A stretch of DNA of 64,000 nt from DATFVJ01 sp963826515 (GCA_963826515.1 CAWGXI010000002.1:62001-126000), one strand, 5' to 3'. Positions 7,963-17,222 are shown, numbered from the stretch's first letter. Program-made: numbers and translations. The notes: generated by a model not told the origin, from the sequence alone.

Positions 7963-9379
7963 GGCTCTCCCCGGATCTCAGGTTTGGGGTTGTTACTGAT
8001 TTCTGCGGCGTGTCGGTCCAAAGCGGGCGGCCAGTGCTCCGGTGGCTTCGCGTGCCGGCAGGTGACGGTACGTGAAAGACAGGGGCGGGACTTTGGCTGG
8101 GCCGGTGTGGGATGAGGTGCTCGACACCGAGCACGCGGTCGTGATCAGGACGTACGTCGAGCGCTGGCCGAGGAAGGACCGCGCACCGGAGAAGGTGCTG
8201 GTCATCGTGGTCGAGCCGGACGAGGAGACCCGGACCGGTGCCCGCAGTGCGGGCAGCGCGGCCGGCCTGTGGAGTACGACGTGGTGCGGTGGCGGACCCT
8301 GGACATGCACGGGAAGCGGACGTTCCTGGAGTCGCGGCTGCCGCGGATCATCTGCGGCCGGCACGGGAAGATCACCGCGGCGGTGCCGTGGGCGCGGCAT
8401 GATGACCGGTTCAGCAGGCCGTTTGAGGAGTTCGCGGCGTGGAAGGCGGCGCACATGCCGTGGACGCGGGCGGCGGCGGAGCTGCGGGTCACGTGGGAGG
8501 CGCTGGCGAATGCCGTCGCCCGCGTGAGCGCGGACGCGTCCTTGGGGCTGGACCGGCTGGAGGGGCTGCGCCGGATCGGGATCGATGAGAAGTCCTGGGG
8601 CAAGGGGCAGGGCAAGTACCTGGTCATCGTGACCGACCACGACGCCGGGCGGGTCGCCTGGATCGGCGAGGGACGCTGCCAGGCCACCGTCGAGGCGTTT
8701 TTCAGCGACCTCGGGCCGGAACGCGCGAAGGCGCTGACCCACGTGTCCGCGGACGGGGCCGGCTGGATCCACCCCGTGGTCCGCGAGAAGGCACCGCAGG
8801 CGCAGATCTGCCTGGACGCGTTCCACGTCGTCAAGTGGGCCGGGGAGAAGCTGGACGAGCTGCGCCGCCGCATCGCCGGGGAACTGCGCGCCGCCGGGCG
8901 CGGCGCCGAGGCCGCCGCCCTCGGCGGCGGCATGTGGGCGCTGCGGAAAGACCAGAAGAAGCTGACGCCGGGCCAGCGGGGCGCCCTGGCCCAGATCGCC
9001 GTCACGAACAAGCCGCTGTACAAGGGATACCTGATCAAGGAGCAGATCCGCGAGGCGTTCAAGGTCAAGGCCGACGCGGGCAAATCCCTGATGCGGGGCG
9101 TGACCGGGTGGGCGCACCGGTGCCACATCCCCGAGTTCAGCAGGCTCGCCAAGACCCTGTCCCGCTACAAGGACAGCATTTTCGCCACCCTGAGCGGCGG
9201 CCCGTCCAACGGCAGGGCCGAGGCGCTGAATGCCCAGGTCAACGCCCTGATCACCAGGGCCCGGGGCTTCCGGAGCGCCGCCGCCCTGATAGCAATGATC
9301 GACTTCGTGCACGGTGGCCTATGCCCCAAATCGCCCTACGCGTAAGCACACGACCGATTCCTGAACGCCGGGGAGAGCC
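7963..9379 (+). mobile_element. second ISL3-family insertion sequence (1417 bp)
   Basis: The terminal repeats are 7963-7982 and 9360-9379, 17 of 20 positions matching, with outer ends GGCTCTCCCCGG. The 8-bp duplication CTGAAGCC flanks it. The length is normal for ISL3. It carries one transposase gene on the plus strand. It is inserted about 40 bp upstream of the IS1380 transposase start, so it separates that gene from its own leader. Confidence 0.96.
8072..9345 (+). pseudogene. ISL3 transposase with one frameshift
   Basis: From GTG 8072 the first 50 residues (VWDEVLDTEHAVVIRTYVE) are in one frame. Near 8230-8250 the frame changes and gives DRCPQCGQRGRPVEYDVV, the zinc ribbon, followed by the DDE core: GIDEKSWGKGQGKYLVI (Asp), DGAGWIHPVV, CLDAFHVVKWAGEKLDEL (Asp) and SNGRAEALNAQVNALI (Glu), stop at 9345. 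All catalytic blocks are intact, so a sequencing error or a single indel would fully explain the break. It lies 18 bp inside the right IS end. Confidence 0.88.
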
Positions 9380-9420
9380 CTGAAGCCATTATCTAGCCCA
9401 GATCGAGGAGCACGTTTCAG

Positions 9421-10442
9421 GTGAATTTTACCGGCTGGTCGAAGGGTCTGGAAGTCACCACGGGCGGCGAGGGGATCGTGTCGCACGCCGGGCTGGTCCT
9501 GCTGCGCCAGCTGGCCGACCCGACCGGGCTAACGGCAGGGCTGTCGCGGGCGCTGGCCTCGCCGAGGCTGCTGATCCATGACCGGGGCCGGGTAACGGCC
9601 GATCTGGCCTGCGCGATCGCCGACGGCAGCGAGGCGATCAGCGATTTCCGGGTGCTCGCCGACCAGAAAGAGCTGTTCGGCCCGGTCGCGTCGGTGCCCA
9701 CCACGTGGCGGACGCTGAACGAGATCGCCACCGGCGGGCCGCGGGCGCAGGCCCGGATCACACGGGCCGTCAACGCCGCCCGCCGCCGGGCGTGGGTGGC
9801 CATCGTGGCCCGCCACGGCGCCCTCCCAGGCGTGAAGATCGCGGACAAGGTACTGGAGGGCGTGACCTGCATCCGGCTGGATGCAGGTCACCCCGGCGCA
9901 CTCGGACAAACAGCTGGCGGAGCCGAATTTCAAAGGGTTCGGCCATCACCCCTTGCTGGCCTACTGTGACAACACGGACGAGCCGCTGGCCGGGATGATG
10001 CGCCGGGGCGGCGCCGGCTCGAACACGGTGACTGATCACCTCACGGTACTGGAGGAGTCGATCGCCGCGCTGCCGCCGGCGTACCGGCGGCGCCTGATGG
10101 TCACCGTCGACGGGGCCGGGGCCAGCCACGGGCTCATCGCCCGCCTGGACAAGCTCGCCACCCGGCCCGGCCACCAGCTGGTCTACTCGGTCGGCTGGGA
10201 TCTGGGCGAGCGCGAGCGGGACGCGATCCGGCTGGTCCCGCCGCAGGCCTGGCAGGTCGCCGTCGATCACCGCGGCGAGGTGCGGGAACGCCGCGCCGAT
10301 GACGCCTGCGCGGACCAGGGCTGCGCGCATCCGCGGTGCTGGCGCGAAGAAGCGCACGTCACCGAGCTCACCGGGCTGCTGCGCGGTCCTGGCCGGGACC
10401 AGCTCGCCGGCTGGCCCGCGTCGATGCGGGTCTTCGCCCGCG
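9421..10442 (+). pseudogene. IS1380-family transposase, frameshifted and truncated
   Basis: From GTG 9421: VNFTGWSKGLEVTTGGEGIV, SHAGLVLLRQLADPTGLT, LIHDRGRVTADLACAIADG. This is the N-terminus of actinobacterial IS1380 transposases, with catalytic-domain text after a frameshift near 9880: VTPAHSDKQLAEPNFKGFG, HHPLLAYCDNTDEPLAGM, MVTVDGAGASHGLI. The match ends abruptly at SMRVFAR (about 10442); the C-terminal third, with the last acidic residue, is missing. A second ISL3 element has landed in its leader. Two independent lesions make it dead. Confidence 0.85.
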
Positions 10443-10711
10443 GGGTGTGGCTGTGGCTGCGCGATCAGGGCCTGCGCTGGCCGCTGCAGGGCGCCTACCG
10501 GCGCGGCCAGGACGCCGAGATCGAAGCGGTAGATTCAGGCCCGGAAGCATCCACCGCACGCCGAGTCAGCGTGTACATCAGCGACCAGATCATGACCACC
10601 AGTCTGTGCGCCCCCACCCACAGCCGCCGACAAACCCGCAACTCAGGCGGCCGAACCCAGGTTCTGAGACCCCACAGGCACAGGCACCCGCAGCGGGGGT
10701 CATCTCTCTAG
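10443..10711 (+). pseudogene. chimeric tail, possible serine-recombinase scrap
   Basis: The reading frame continues past the IS1380 breakpoint into unrelated text. VWLWLRDQGLRWPLQGAYRRG resembles the segment between the catalytic domain and zinc ribbon of large serine recombinases, where WLREQGLRFPL-type motifs are common. Nothing after about 10540 is recognisable and the frame ends at 10711. I regard it as a fusion artefact, not a gene. Confidence 0.4.
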
Positions 10712-11200
10712 GAGATCGCTCTGTCCGATCTGCTCGCGCTGTAAGGTGCCGCGATTTCCTATACGCCATCCTCCAGACATGGCACTCTTTGTCGCAGTCA
10801 GAACGTTGATTCCCCAGTCGATTCTCCGATTGGCAATAATTGACCGCCAGTCGATGTTGCGATCATCAAGGCAGGTGCCGGGGCGCAAATTTGCGGAAGC
10901 AGCGAGCAAGGCTACGCGATCTGTCACATTAGGATCCCAGCCAAGTTCTGCGAGGCTGCAGAGCATTCCATTAGACGCCTCACCCCGGTATTTCCTTCGG
11001 CGGATCCTTGTGCCGTTGAGGCGTGCCCCTGGAGGTGCAACAGGCACCAGACTCTTCGGTCGGACGACTCGCCTACCGCCCCACACGATCTGGACTGGAT
11101 ACCCGTCACCAAGATCGACATCCGCAAGCCAGATGCGGTCGCCCTTCGGATGCGCTCGTACGTTGACGACCCGCCCCACGACTACACCGCGTGTCCCCAC
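10700..11200 (-). CDS. stand-alone tRNA-binding OB-fold protein
   Basis: A 166-residue protein from GTG 11200. Residues 5-110 match the tRNA-binding domain (EMAP II/PheT N-terminal OB fold): VVGRVVNVRAHPKGDRIWLA, IVWGG, LVPVAPPGARLNG, and IRRRKYRGEASNGMLCS followed by LAEL. The GxxSxGMLCS turn is the family hallmark. No synthetase catalytic domain follows; the tail of about 55 residues is unrecognised. It sits 71 bp downstream of the HTH gene on the same strand and is likely co-transcribed. Base composition is visibly lower in GC than the neighbours. Role unknown; binding of tRNA or structured RNA is inferred from the fold only. Confidence 0.72.
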   Translation of the reverse strand: MGTRGVVVGRVVNVRAHPKGDRIWLADVDLGDGYPVQIVWGGRRVVRPKSLVPVAPPGARLNGTRIRRRKYRGEASNGMLCSLAELGWDPNVTDRVALLAASANLRPGTCLDDRNIDWRSIIANRRIDWGINVLTATKSAMSGGWRIGNRGTLQREQIGQSDLLER

Positions 11201-11271
11201 AGCCCCGGCACACTACTCCAGTTACCGCGATCCGCATGCTAGGTCGCACGAACTCGCGGCTTGATTAGCGA

Positions 11272-12186
11272 CTACAGCGGCCGGCCAGAGGCCCACAGAG
11301 CCTCGAAGGCCGTCTTGGCGCGGCGTATATGTGTTGAGTCCATCAGCATGTCGCTGTTGGAGTCGCTGTTGGGCCGGATTACACACCCGAGCCAGTCATC
11401 CTCATCCATGTGAGGACTGAACTGTGCGTGTAGAGCCGGCTCTGCCGCCTCCAGGACATCCACATTGAGCTGATACAAGGCAATACCCATCATCAAGGGC
11501 GTCTTTGTGCACCGGAAGGCACAGTTCTCGTGAACCTGGTCGCCGCCGGCCCGTGCAACGAGCAATGAACGGAAGGCGGTGACCATGCTTTCCGGCACCT
11601 GCTCCTCGTCTGGCACCAGGAATCTGTACCGCGACCCCATCAGGAGGTTGTTCGCGACCACGTGCAGGAAGCGACCCGCGGCGATGTCGCCTCCAACGTG
11701 GATGACGTCAAACTCGAGGTCCAGGCTCAAGATGTCTGCGCGGAGGCAGTGGCCCTCGAGACGGAGCATTTCGTCGTCTTGAACCAGACCCTCTCGTGCC
11801 GCGGTTGGCGCAGACGCTAGCTCGGAGGCAACGTCGTCGATCCGGTCTGCAAGAACACGGCCAATGCGGGTGACGATCGCCGAGTGCCGACTGCCGCGCG
11901 CCTGGACGTCCGCCAGAGCGTGATCGACATACCGGACGACAGGCTCGTACTGTGTCTCACTTCTCGCCGGCTGCCCATACACGAGGTAGTCGAGAGAAAC
12001 TTCGAAGAAGTCTGCAAGCGCGAGGAGCTTGTTGAAGCTGGGCCGCGTCTGCTCGCGGACGTACTGGGACAGAGCCGCTGCGCTGATGTCGAGTGACCGC
12101 AAGATCTTTTTTCGGTTCCGGCTGTACCCGCGGCGCTCGATCAGGGTGTCCAACATCTGCCCGAACTTGACCTCGCGGTACTGCAC
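11272..12186 (-). CDS. HTH (XRE-like) regulator with C-terminal sensor-like domain
   Basis: 304 residues from ATG 12186. The N-terminal HTH reads KILRSLDISAAALSQYVREQ, with TRPSFNKLLALADFFEVSLD and YLVYG, the standard XRE/Cro C1 layout. Residues 130-304 form a separate alpha/beta domain (ILSLDLEFDVIHVGGDIAAG, NLLMGSRYRFLVPDE, TPLMMGIALYQLNVDVLE) reminiscent of the PLD-like or DUF5919-like domains attached to some actinobacterial HTH proteins; that link is weak. It is first in a minus-strand pair with the tRNA-binding protein. The relatively AT-rich text and position between IS elements suggest acquired cargo. Confidence 0.75.
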   Translation of the reverse strand: MQYREVKFGQMLDTLIERRGYSRNRKKILRSLDISAAALSQYVREQTRPSFNKLLALADFFEVSLDYLVYGQPARSETQYEPVVRYVDHALADVQARGSRHSAIVTRIGRVLADRIDDVASELASAPTAAREGLVQDDEMLRLEGHCLRADILSLDLEFDVIHVGGDIAAGRFLHVVANNLLMGSRYRFLVPDEEQVPESMVTAFRSLLVARAGGDQVHENCAFRCTKTPLMMGIALYQLNVDVLEAAEPALHAQFSPHMDEDDWLGCVIRPNSDSNSDMLMDSTHIRRAKTAFEALWASGRPL

Positions 12187-12685
12187 TTGACTCGCTCCAC
12201 GACATAGACGTCAACAAAGTGCCACAGCACCTCCACGGTAAAGCTGGACTTCGCGATCTTCAAGGCACGCTACCCAAACAGATTGAACTGTTGAGGCGCA
12301 GGCCGCATTCTGGAAGTGAAAGTGGATGAAGCTGCCGCTGCACTTTCTGAAAGTCGGGAAGTTAGTCGGCATCTGAGCCTGCCTTACTGGCAGAGAAAAG
12401 GAGGCTTGCTCCGAGGAGGATCACACGAGCTAAAGGAGGAAGCAGAACCACGCGGCCTTGGCATCCGGTGGCGCCAAGGGCTCAAGAGCAGATAACCAGA
12501 CACAAAGCACGGCCGATGGTAGCGCATCGACCGTGCCAGTCACCGGACCCGTCAACGGAGCGAAGGGCCAGTGATCAGAATCAGCTTACATGCCTGGCCA
12601 GCGAGCGCAATGCCGCGCCCCGGCTGGTTTGGCGAGTTGTTTCCCCTGGCCCACTTGGCTGGCAGCAGCCGGTGAGGAGGGAGGC
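12187..12685. other. gene-free stretch upstream of the HTH operon
   Basis: 499 bp without a supportable gene. It must carry the promoter of the minus-strand HTH pair and that of the plus-strand small membrane protein. Several purine-rich AGGAGG-like motifs occur (about 12400-12440) but no good start follows them. No RNA gene recognised. Confidence 0.5.
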
Positions 12686-12859
12686 ATGTTCGCCGCTCAC
12701 GGACCAACGCAAGATCCCGATTCCATAAGACTGATCTTCCTGCTGATCGCCACTGGGGTGGTGGTCTTCTGGCGGACCGTGCTCAAGCTCGTGGCTATCG
12801 CGGTCGTACTGCTGGCCGTCTTGGGTACTCTCGCGGTCTTGCAGGTCCTGCATTATTAG
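12686..12859 (+). CDS. small single-span membrane protein (57 aa)
   Basis: ATG 12686 is preceded by GAGGAGGGAGG, an excellent ribosome binding site. A short polar head (MFAAHGPTQDPDSIR) leads into hydrophobic helices FLLIATGVVVFW and VAIAVVLLAVLGTLAVL, so one or two membrane passes. The gene ends at 12859, 11 bp before a perfect terminator hairpin. Function unknown; the good start and own terminator argue it is expressed. Confidence 0.7.
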   Translation: MFAAHGPTQDPDSIRLIFLLIATGVVVFWRTVLKLVAIAVVLLAVLGTLAVLQVLHY

Positions 12860-12870
12860 TGAGACGGACA

Positions 12871-12937
12871 CGCCTGCCGATCGGCTCGCCGTCCGGTCGA
12901 CCGCTTGGCAGCCGATCGGCAGGCGCAGAGGATTTTT
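12871..12937 (+). terminator. strong intrinsic terminator
   Basis: A perfect 16-bp stem: CGCCTGCCGATCGGCT at 12871-12886 pairs with 12910-12925; a short purine spacer and TTTTT (12933-12937) follow. It ends the transcript of the small membrane protein gene. Confidence 0.88.
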
Positions 12938-13013
12938 CGTGAGCCAACGACGTCGATGCTTGGTCCCGTTGAGAGCTGGGCAATGGCGCACGGCGTCCAT
13001 CGCATGAAGCGCG

Positions 13014-13023
13014 GACACGCGGG
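13014..13023. repeat. ISAs1 target-site duplication, left copy
   Basis: GACACGCGGG directly precedes the left element end and recurs at 15232-15241 after the right end. Confidence 0.93.
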
Positions 13024-13117
13024 CAGGGCTGCGGCAAAGTTAGATGATCATGCTGCTGTGCTGGCGCCGACCTGCAGGACTGGCGTTCCGGCGGCGGGAT
13101 GTGATAGGTACTGGCGG

Positions 13118-15161
13118 GTGCGTGATCATGTCGCTGATGTGACGGTCCGGCCGGTCTCGTCTGAGGAGGCCGGGCGGTTCAGCGCATGCCTGGATGCCTA
13201 TCACTGGCTCGGGCACCGGCTGACCGGGCAGGTGCTGCGTTATGTAGCCGAGCTGGACGGGCAGTGGGTCGCGCTGGCCGGGTTCGGATCCGCCGTGCTG
13301 AGCTGCGCGGCCCGGGATGAGTTCCTGGGCTGGAGCCGGGAGCAGCAGTACGCGCGGCTGATCCATGTCGCGAACAACCAGCGGCTGTGCGTGCTGCCCG
13401 CGGGCCGGCGGCCGAACCTGGCCTCCGCGGTGCTGGCGAGGGTGCTGCGCCGCCTCAGCGATGACTACCTGGCGGTGTACGGGCACCGGGTGCTGATGGT
13501 GGAGACGTTCACCGACCCCGCGCGGCACACCGGCGCGTGTTACGCGGCCGCGAACTTCCGCCCGGCCGGCTCAACCCTCGGCTATGGCCGCAGCGCGGGC
13601 ACCTATCGCCATCACGGCAACCTCAAGCGGGTCTGGCTGTACCCGCTGCACCGCAACGCGGCCTCGATCTTGTCCGCGCCGTTTGACCATCCCCTGCTGA
13701 CCCGCCAGGAGGCGAGTGTGATCGACCTGAACACGCTGCCGATGTCGGGTTCTGGCAGCCTGCCCGAGCTGCTGGAGCAGCTGGTGGACCCGCGGGCCCG
13801 GCGCGGGGTCCGGCACAAGATCTCGGTGACCCTCGCGATGGTCGTCGCGGCGGGGTTGTCAGGGTGCGCGCGCAGCTTCCGCTCCGCCGGCGACTTCATC
13901 AGCGACCTGCCGCAGGACGCGCTGGCGCGGCTGGGCGCCCGCTGGCACCCGGTGCAGCGCCGCTACATCGCCCCGGACGAGGCGACGATCCGCCGGCACG
14001 TCAAGATGATCGACGCCGATCACGCGGACCGGCTGGCCGGCGCGTGGCTGCTGGAGCTGGTCCGCGCCGGCCGGATCACCGCCGAGCAGGCCGGCACCAT
14101 CATGATCGCGCTGGACGGGAAGGTGCTCAGGGGCGCCTGGGAGGAACTGCCGGATGTCAAGGTGCGGCTGTTCTCCGCGCTGGTGCACGGCGAGGGCGTC
14201 ATCGTCGGCCAGCGCAAGGTCCCCGAGGAAACTACCGAGGTGACCCAGGTATTGCCGCTGGCCGATGACATCGCCGCCGCGCGGCCCGACGGTGACCTGT
14301 CCGGCCTGGTGTTCACCGCCGATGCGCTCCACGTCCACCGCGACAACCTGGCACAGATCGCCGGGCGGGGCGGCGACTACCTGATCACCGTCAAGAACAA
14401 CCAGCCCACGCTCAGACACGACCTGGCCGCCCTGTTCCCCGCCAGCCCCGCCGAGCGCGGGGATTTCCCCCCCTCACCACACCACCTATGACCGCGGCCA
14501 CGGCCGCACCGAACTGCGCACCATCTGGTGCACCAGCAACGTCGCGGGCATCGACTTCCCCTACGTCTACCAGGCGTTCTGCATCCACCGGGACATCTCC
14601 GACCTGAACCAGAACCCCATCCGCAAACCCGAGACCCTCTACGGGATCACCAGCCTGACCGCCTGGCAGGCAAACCCCGCCGACGTGCTGGCCGGCAACC
14701 GCGGCCACTGGGAAGTGGAAAACCGCGAGCACTACGTCCGTTCTCCAGGGGTCGCCTGGCCGTCGCATGAAGTTGCACCGAGCGCACGACGGAGAGCTTT
14801 TGCAACAGACCTCCATGGGTGTCGTGCTCCTTGTCGCTGCTGCTCTAAGCTTCGCCGTCTCGGGTCAGAGCCGTTGGTGCAACACCTGTGGCGCGACTAC
14901 CCGATGTTGATCAATCGCTGACCTGGCCAAATCAGGAAGATGCCCAGTTCGCCCCGATATGCACCCCCGGAGAAGCGACGGGACCGGACATTCGACGAAG
15001 ATCGCTCCCAGGTCAGGACCGGCGCCTCTCCCCAGTTCCTCGCCACGGCACGCAACATCGCGATCAGCCTGCTTCGCCTAATCGGCTGCGCGAACATCGC
15101 GCGAGGCGTCGAGCTGCTGTCCCGGCGCCTGGACACAGTCCTGGCACTAATCGGCGTCTAG
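13118..15161 (+). pseudogene. DruA-like / ISAs1 transposase fusion, broken
   Basis: From GTG 13118 (an ATG at 12959 is in frame but lies outside the IS). Residues 1-190 look like DruA/DUF4338: RFSACLDAYHWLGHRLTGQ, LRYVAELDGQWVALAGFG, WSREQQYARLIHVANNQR, MVETFTDPARHTGACYAAAN. From about residue 205 comes an ISAs1 transposase: LVDPRARRGVRHKISVTLAM, APDEATIRRH, IALDGKVLRGAWEE (Asp), FTADALHVHRDN (Asp), LITVKNNQPTL. A frameshift at the C-run near 14470 leads to TTYDRGHGRTELRTIW, then GHWEVENREHYVR (Glu). A 240-bp insert (14741-14980) follows, then DRTFDEDRSQVRTG to the stop at 15161. Excision of the insert restores the frame exactly. DruA domains are known from the Druantia defence system and also from IS transposases. 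Confidence 0.88.
14741..14980. mobile_element. 240-bp insertion in the ISAs1 gene
   Basis: The insert begins TTCTCCAGGGGT (14741) and near its right end carries ACCCCCGGAGAA (14963-14974), an 11-of-12 inverted match. Deleting 14741-14980 rejoins HYVR to DRTF in frame, so the outer boundary is well set. No clean target duplication is visible (CGTCCG against GCGACG is only approximate). No gene inside. Probably a small non-autonomous element. Confidence 0.62.
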
Positions 15162-15564
15162 CGCCAGCGATCAGGAAAGGAGGTGGTCATCAAGCGGCGA
15201 TCCCTATCCCGGGACTTTGCCGAAGACCCTGGACACGCGGGTGCCTGGCGTCGACGTGGACGGATTGGCCTCTGTCGGCGGCCGGGAACGCCTGCGCATC
15301 CTGGCGTAGCTGCTCTCGCAACGCGAGCCAAATGAATTGCTCGAAGGCGGCGTTCATGTCGCCCGACGAGCCGTGGGTGAGCTCGGTGCCTGCGGTGCTG
15401 TGAGGCTGGCAAGGTAGGCAGCCGCGCGGCGGTCTACCTCGGAGACTGGGTCGGCGTAATGCTTGAGCGTGGTTGGCGCCGCCGCTGCCGTGCCTGAGCC
15501 GGGTGGCGCTGTTGCGCAGGTCGATGCCCCCGGCAAGCAACTGGCTGGCAGTGTAGTGACAGTG

Positions 15565-15765
15565 ACGGGCGTGGATGCGCCGCAGGAGCACGGTGTCCAC
15601 GTGGACAAGGTCGACCGCCAGAATGCCGCGGGCGCCTGCGCGGTCAGGTCGGGCCTGTCCGGCGGGGTGCGGGTGGATCCCGGCGTCATGCAGGATCTGC
15701 CACATCGTGGAGGCTGCGATCGGGTGGCCGAGCTTGACCAGCTCGCCCTGCACGCGCCGATGCCC
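15565..15765 (-). pseudogene. IS481/IS3-type integrase-core fragment
   Basis: The text QGELVKLGHPIAASTMWQIL, HDAGIHP and then GILAVDLVHVDTVLLRRI is the linker and start of an rve integrase core including its first Asp. Downstream on the minus strand the match is lost. The C-terminal part of a similar transposase lies on the wrong side (15832-16080), so the two come from different copies. Confidence 0.65.
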
Positions 15766-15831
15766 CCTGTTGGGCTCGAATACATGATCAGGGTGGTGAC
15801 CTGCGTCTTGTCGACACAGCCCGGGGATGTC

Positions 15832-16080
15832 ATGCGGCGATCTGGTACTCGTGCGTGAGTCCGCCGAGGACTTGTTTCCGGCGGATCCGGTGCTCGGCGA
15901 GGTTGATCTCCGGTGGCCGGGTGTGAACCTGAGCGGGTGTGAGCTGGCCGAGGGCCCGGTGCGGCCGGGCGGTGTTGTGATGCGCGAGGTACTCGGTCAG
16001 CGCCTGCCGCGGGTGATGCTCATTGACGATCGGCAGCCGGTCCAAGAGCTCCCGGCGCAGGGTACCGATGGTCCTTTCGC
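15832..16080 (-). pseudogene. IS481-type transposase C-terminus, minus copy
   Basis: CERTIGTLRRELLDRL (catalytic Glu block), NEHHPRQALTEYLAHHNTARPHRALGQLTPAQ is read in segments, ending THEYQIAA and a stop at about 15830. At 16080 homology stops abruptly and a plus-strand serine-recombinase fragment begins. A second copy of this tail lies inverted at 16383-16470. Confidence 0.72.
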
Positions 16081-16082
16081 AG

Positions 16083-16345
16083 GTCGCGGCCGGGAAGGGT
16101 TCCAGCAGATGGTCGCCGAGGTGTCGCTGGGCCGGGCCGGGATCGTGCTCGGCCTGGAATGCTCCCGGCTGGCCCGCAACAACGCCGACTGGCACCCTGT
16201 TCACCACGTTCGAGGCCGCCAGCTCGGCCACCGCCGTGGTGAAGGCGTTCCGCGCCGCCGGGCCGCCGGGTTGTCCTTCCCCTGGCGGCACCACAAAGGC
16301 CCCCGCAAGGGCGAGGTCGACCGGCCCCAACCCGCCAGCCCCCCA
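16083..16345 (+). pseudogene. serine-recombinase fragments, internally deleted
   Basis: GREGFQQMVAEVSLGRAGIV followed by LGLECSRLARNNADWHP is the resolvase catalytic domain segment after the active-site region. In the next frame FTTFEAASSATAVVKAFRAA and SFPWRHHKGPRKGEV are recombinase-domain text that normally lies about 100 residues further on. So a middle section is lost. The fragment is bounded on both sides by IS481 C-terminal tails in opposite orientation. Confidence 0.68.
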
Positions 16346-16382
16346 CCAAGGACGCCGGCACGACACCCTGCGACCTGCATCA

Positions 16383-16470
16383 CCGCCCGGCCGCACCGTG
16401 CCCTTGGCCAGCACGCACCCGCTCAAGCTGGCACCCGGCCACCGCAGATGAACCTTGCCGAGCACCGGGC
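16383..16470 (+). pseudogene. IS481-type transposase C-terminus, plus copy
   Basis: ARPHRALGQHAPAQAGTRPP then QMNLAEHR duplicates, on the opposite strand, the tail found at 15832-15990 (ARPHRALGQLTPAQVHTRPP, EINLAEHR). It is only a tail fragment. Confidence 0.68.
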
Positions 16471-16559
16471 CGCCGGGAGCGGTGGCCTGGCCGGCATCCA
16501 GGCGGGCGCCTGGTTCAGCAGCCGCGTGGCCAGGTGATGGGAGCAGGGGCAGGGACGGG

Positions 16560-17069
16560 TTATCCTCCTTCCGCATCTCGCGGGCGGGCAGTTCCGCGGC
16601 TTTTGGAGTGGCGCTCGCGGCGGCGGGCCAGCGCTCGCTCGACCGAGCGGGGGTGCGCGCGCACGCCGAAGGCGTCCTGGATCTGGCCCGGCAGCTGCGC
16701 CGGGCGCAGCGCGGGGTCGGCGGCCAGCTGCTCCTCGGCCCAGGCGAGGATCTCCTCGGTGAGCTTGCTGGCGCCGCGCGGCCCGGGCCGGGCGGGCACC
16801 AGCCCTTCCAGCCCGGAGGACTCCAGGGCGGCGGCCGCGGCGTAGGCCGGCCGGGAGTAGCCGAACGCTGCGGCGGCCTCGGTGACCGGGGCTCCGCCCG
16901 CCTTGACCTTGCGCACCATCTCGTACTTGACCTGCACCGCGTCCCGGGCGTCGAAGAAGTCGCTGCCCAGGAACTCCGGGTCGGTCACCTGCTCCGGGTG
17001 CGGGTTCAGGCACCGTGCGGCGGCCAGCGCCGCCTCCTTGGGGTCTTGCCTGCCCTGCTGGCCGGCCAT
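16560..17069 (-). CDS. helix-turn-helix protein of a recombinase element (169 aa)
   Basis: Residues 45-75 hold a Tnp-type HTH (VTEAAAAFGYSRPAYAAAAA, LESSGLEGLVPARPGPRGAS), followed by a second winged segment (LTEEILAWAEEQLAADPALR, HPRSVERALARR). Together with the DUF5372 protein (17244-17522) and a serine recombinase (17523-17874) on the same strand it forms what looks like a recombinase / small protein / HTH cassette. A 60-70-bp piece of this gene recurs inverted at 18307-18377. The reading frame is intact; start ATG 17069. Role in the element unknown. Confidence 0.68.
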   Translation of the reverse strand: MAGQQGRQDPKEAALAAARCLNPHPEQVTDPEFLGSDFFDARDAVQVKYEMVRKVKAGGAPVTEAAAAFGYSRPAYAAAAALESSGLEGLVPARPGPRGASKLTEEILAWAEEQLAADPALRPAQLPGQIQDAFGVRAHPRSVERALARRRERHSKSRGTARPRDAEGG

Positions 17070-17222
17070 GCCGCCTCCTCATCCTGATCACTGTCAGAAT
17101 GATTTTGCCGTAGCTTGCCAGCGGAAGCACGCTTCGCCGCCAGCTTGCCACGAAATTCCGCAGGAAGATAAGGCACTCAGATCCGGTAATGATCGGGAAC
17201 GCGATGAGTGCTGCCAGGAAAG

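Larger units (their letters stand above)
13024..15231 (+). mobile_element. ISAs1-family element with DruA-like domain
   Basis: The imperfect terminal repeats are CAGGGCTGCGGCAAAGTT (13024-13041) and, on the other strand, CAGGGTCTTCGGCAAAGTC (from 15231 inward). A 10-bp duplication GACACGCGGG flanks the element; ISAs1 elements make 8-10-bp duplications. The single gene fuses a DruA/DUF4338-like domain to an ISAs1 transposase. It is disrupted by a frameshift at a C7 run near 14470 and by a 240-bp insertion. Confidence 0.92.

Noticed and set aside
13118..13700. A Druantia defence operon
   Set aside because: Only a DruA-like domain is present, it is inside IS ends and fused to a transposase; no DruB-E helicase-type genes follow.
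14460..14485. Programmed frameshift at the C7 run in the ISAs1 gene
   Set aside because: ISAs1 transposases are normally made from one frame, and the gene also carries a 240-bp insertion; simple indel decay or a sequencing slip is likelier.
15827..16537. Continuous plus-strand frame joining recombinase and transposase text
   Set aside because: It reads through antisense IS481 sequence, a recombinase shard and an IS481 tail; a chimera, not a gene.
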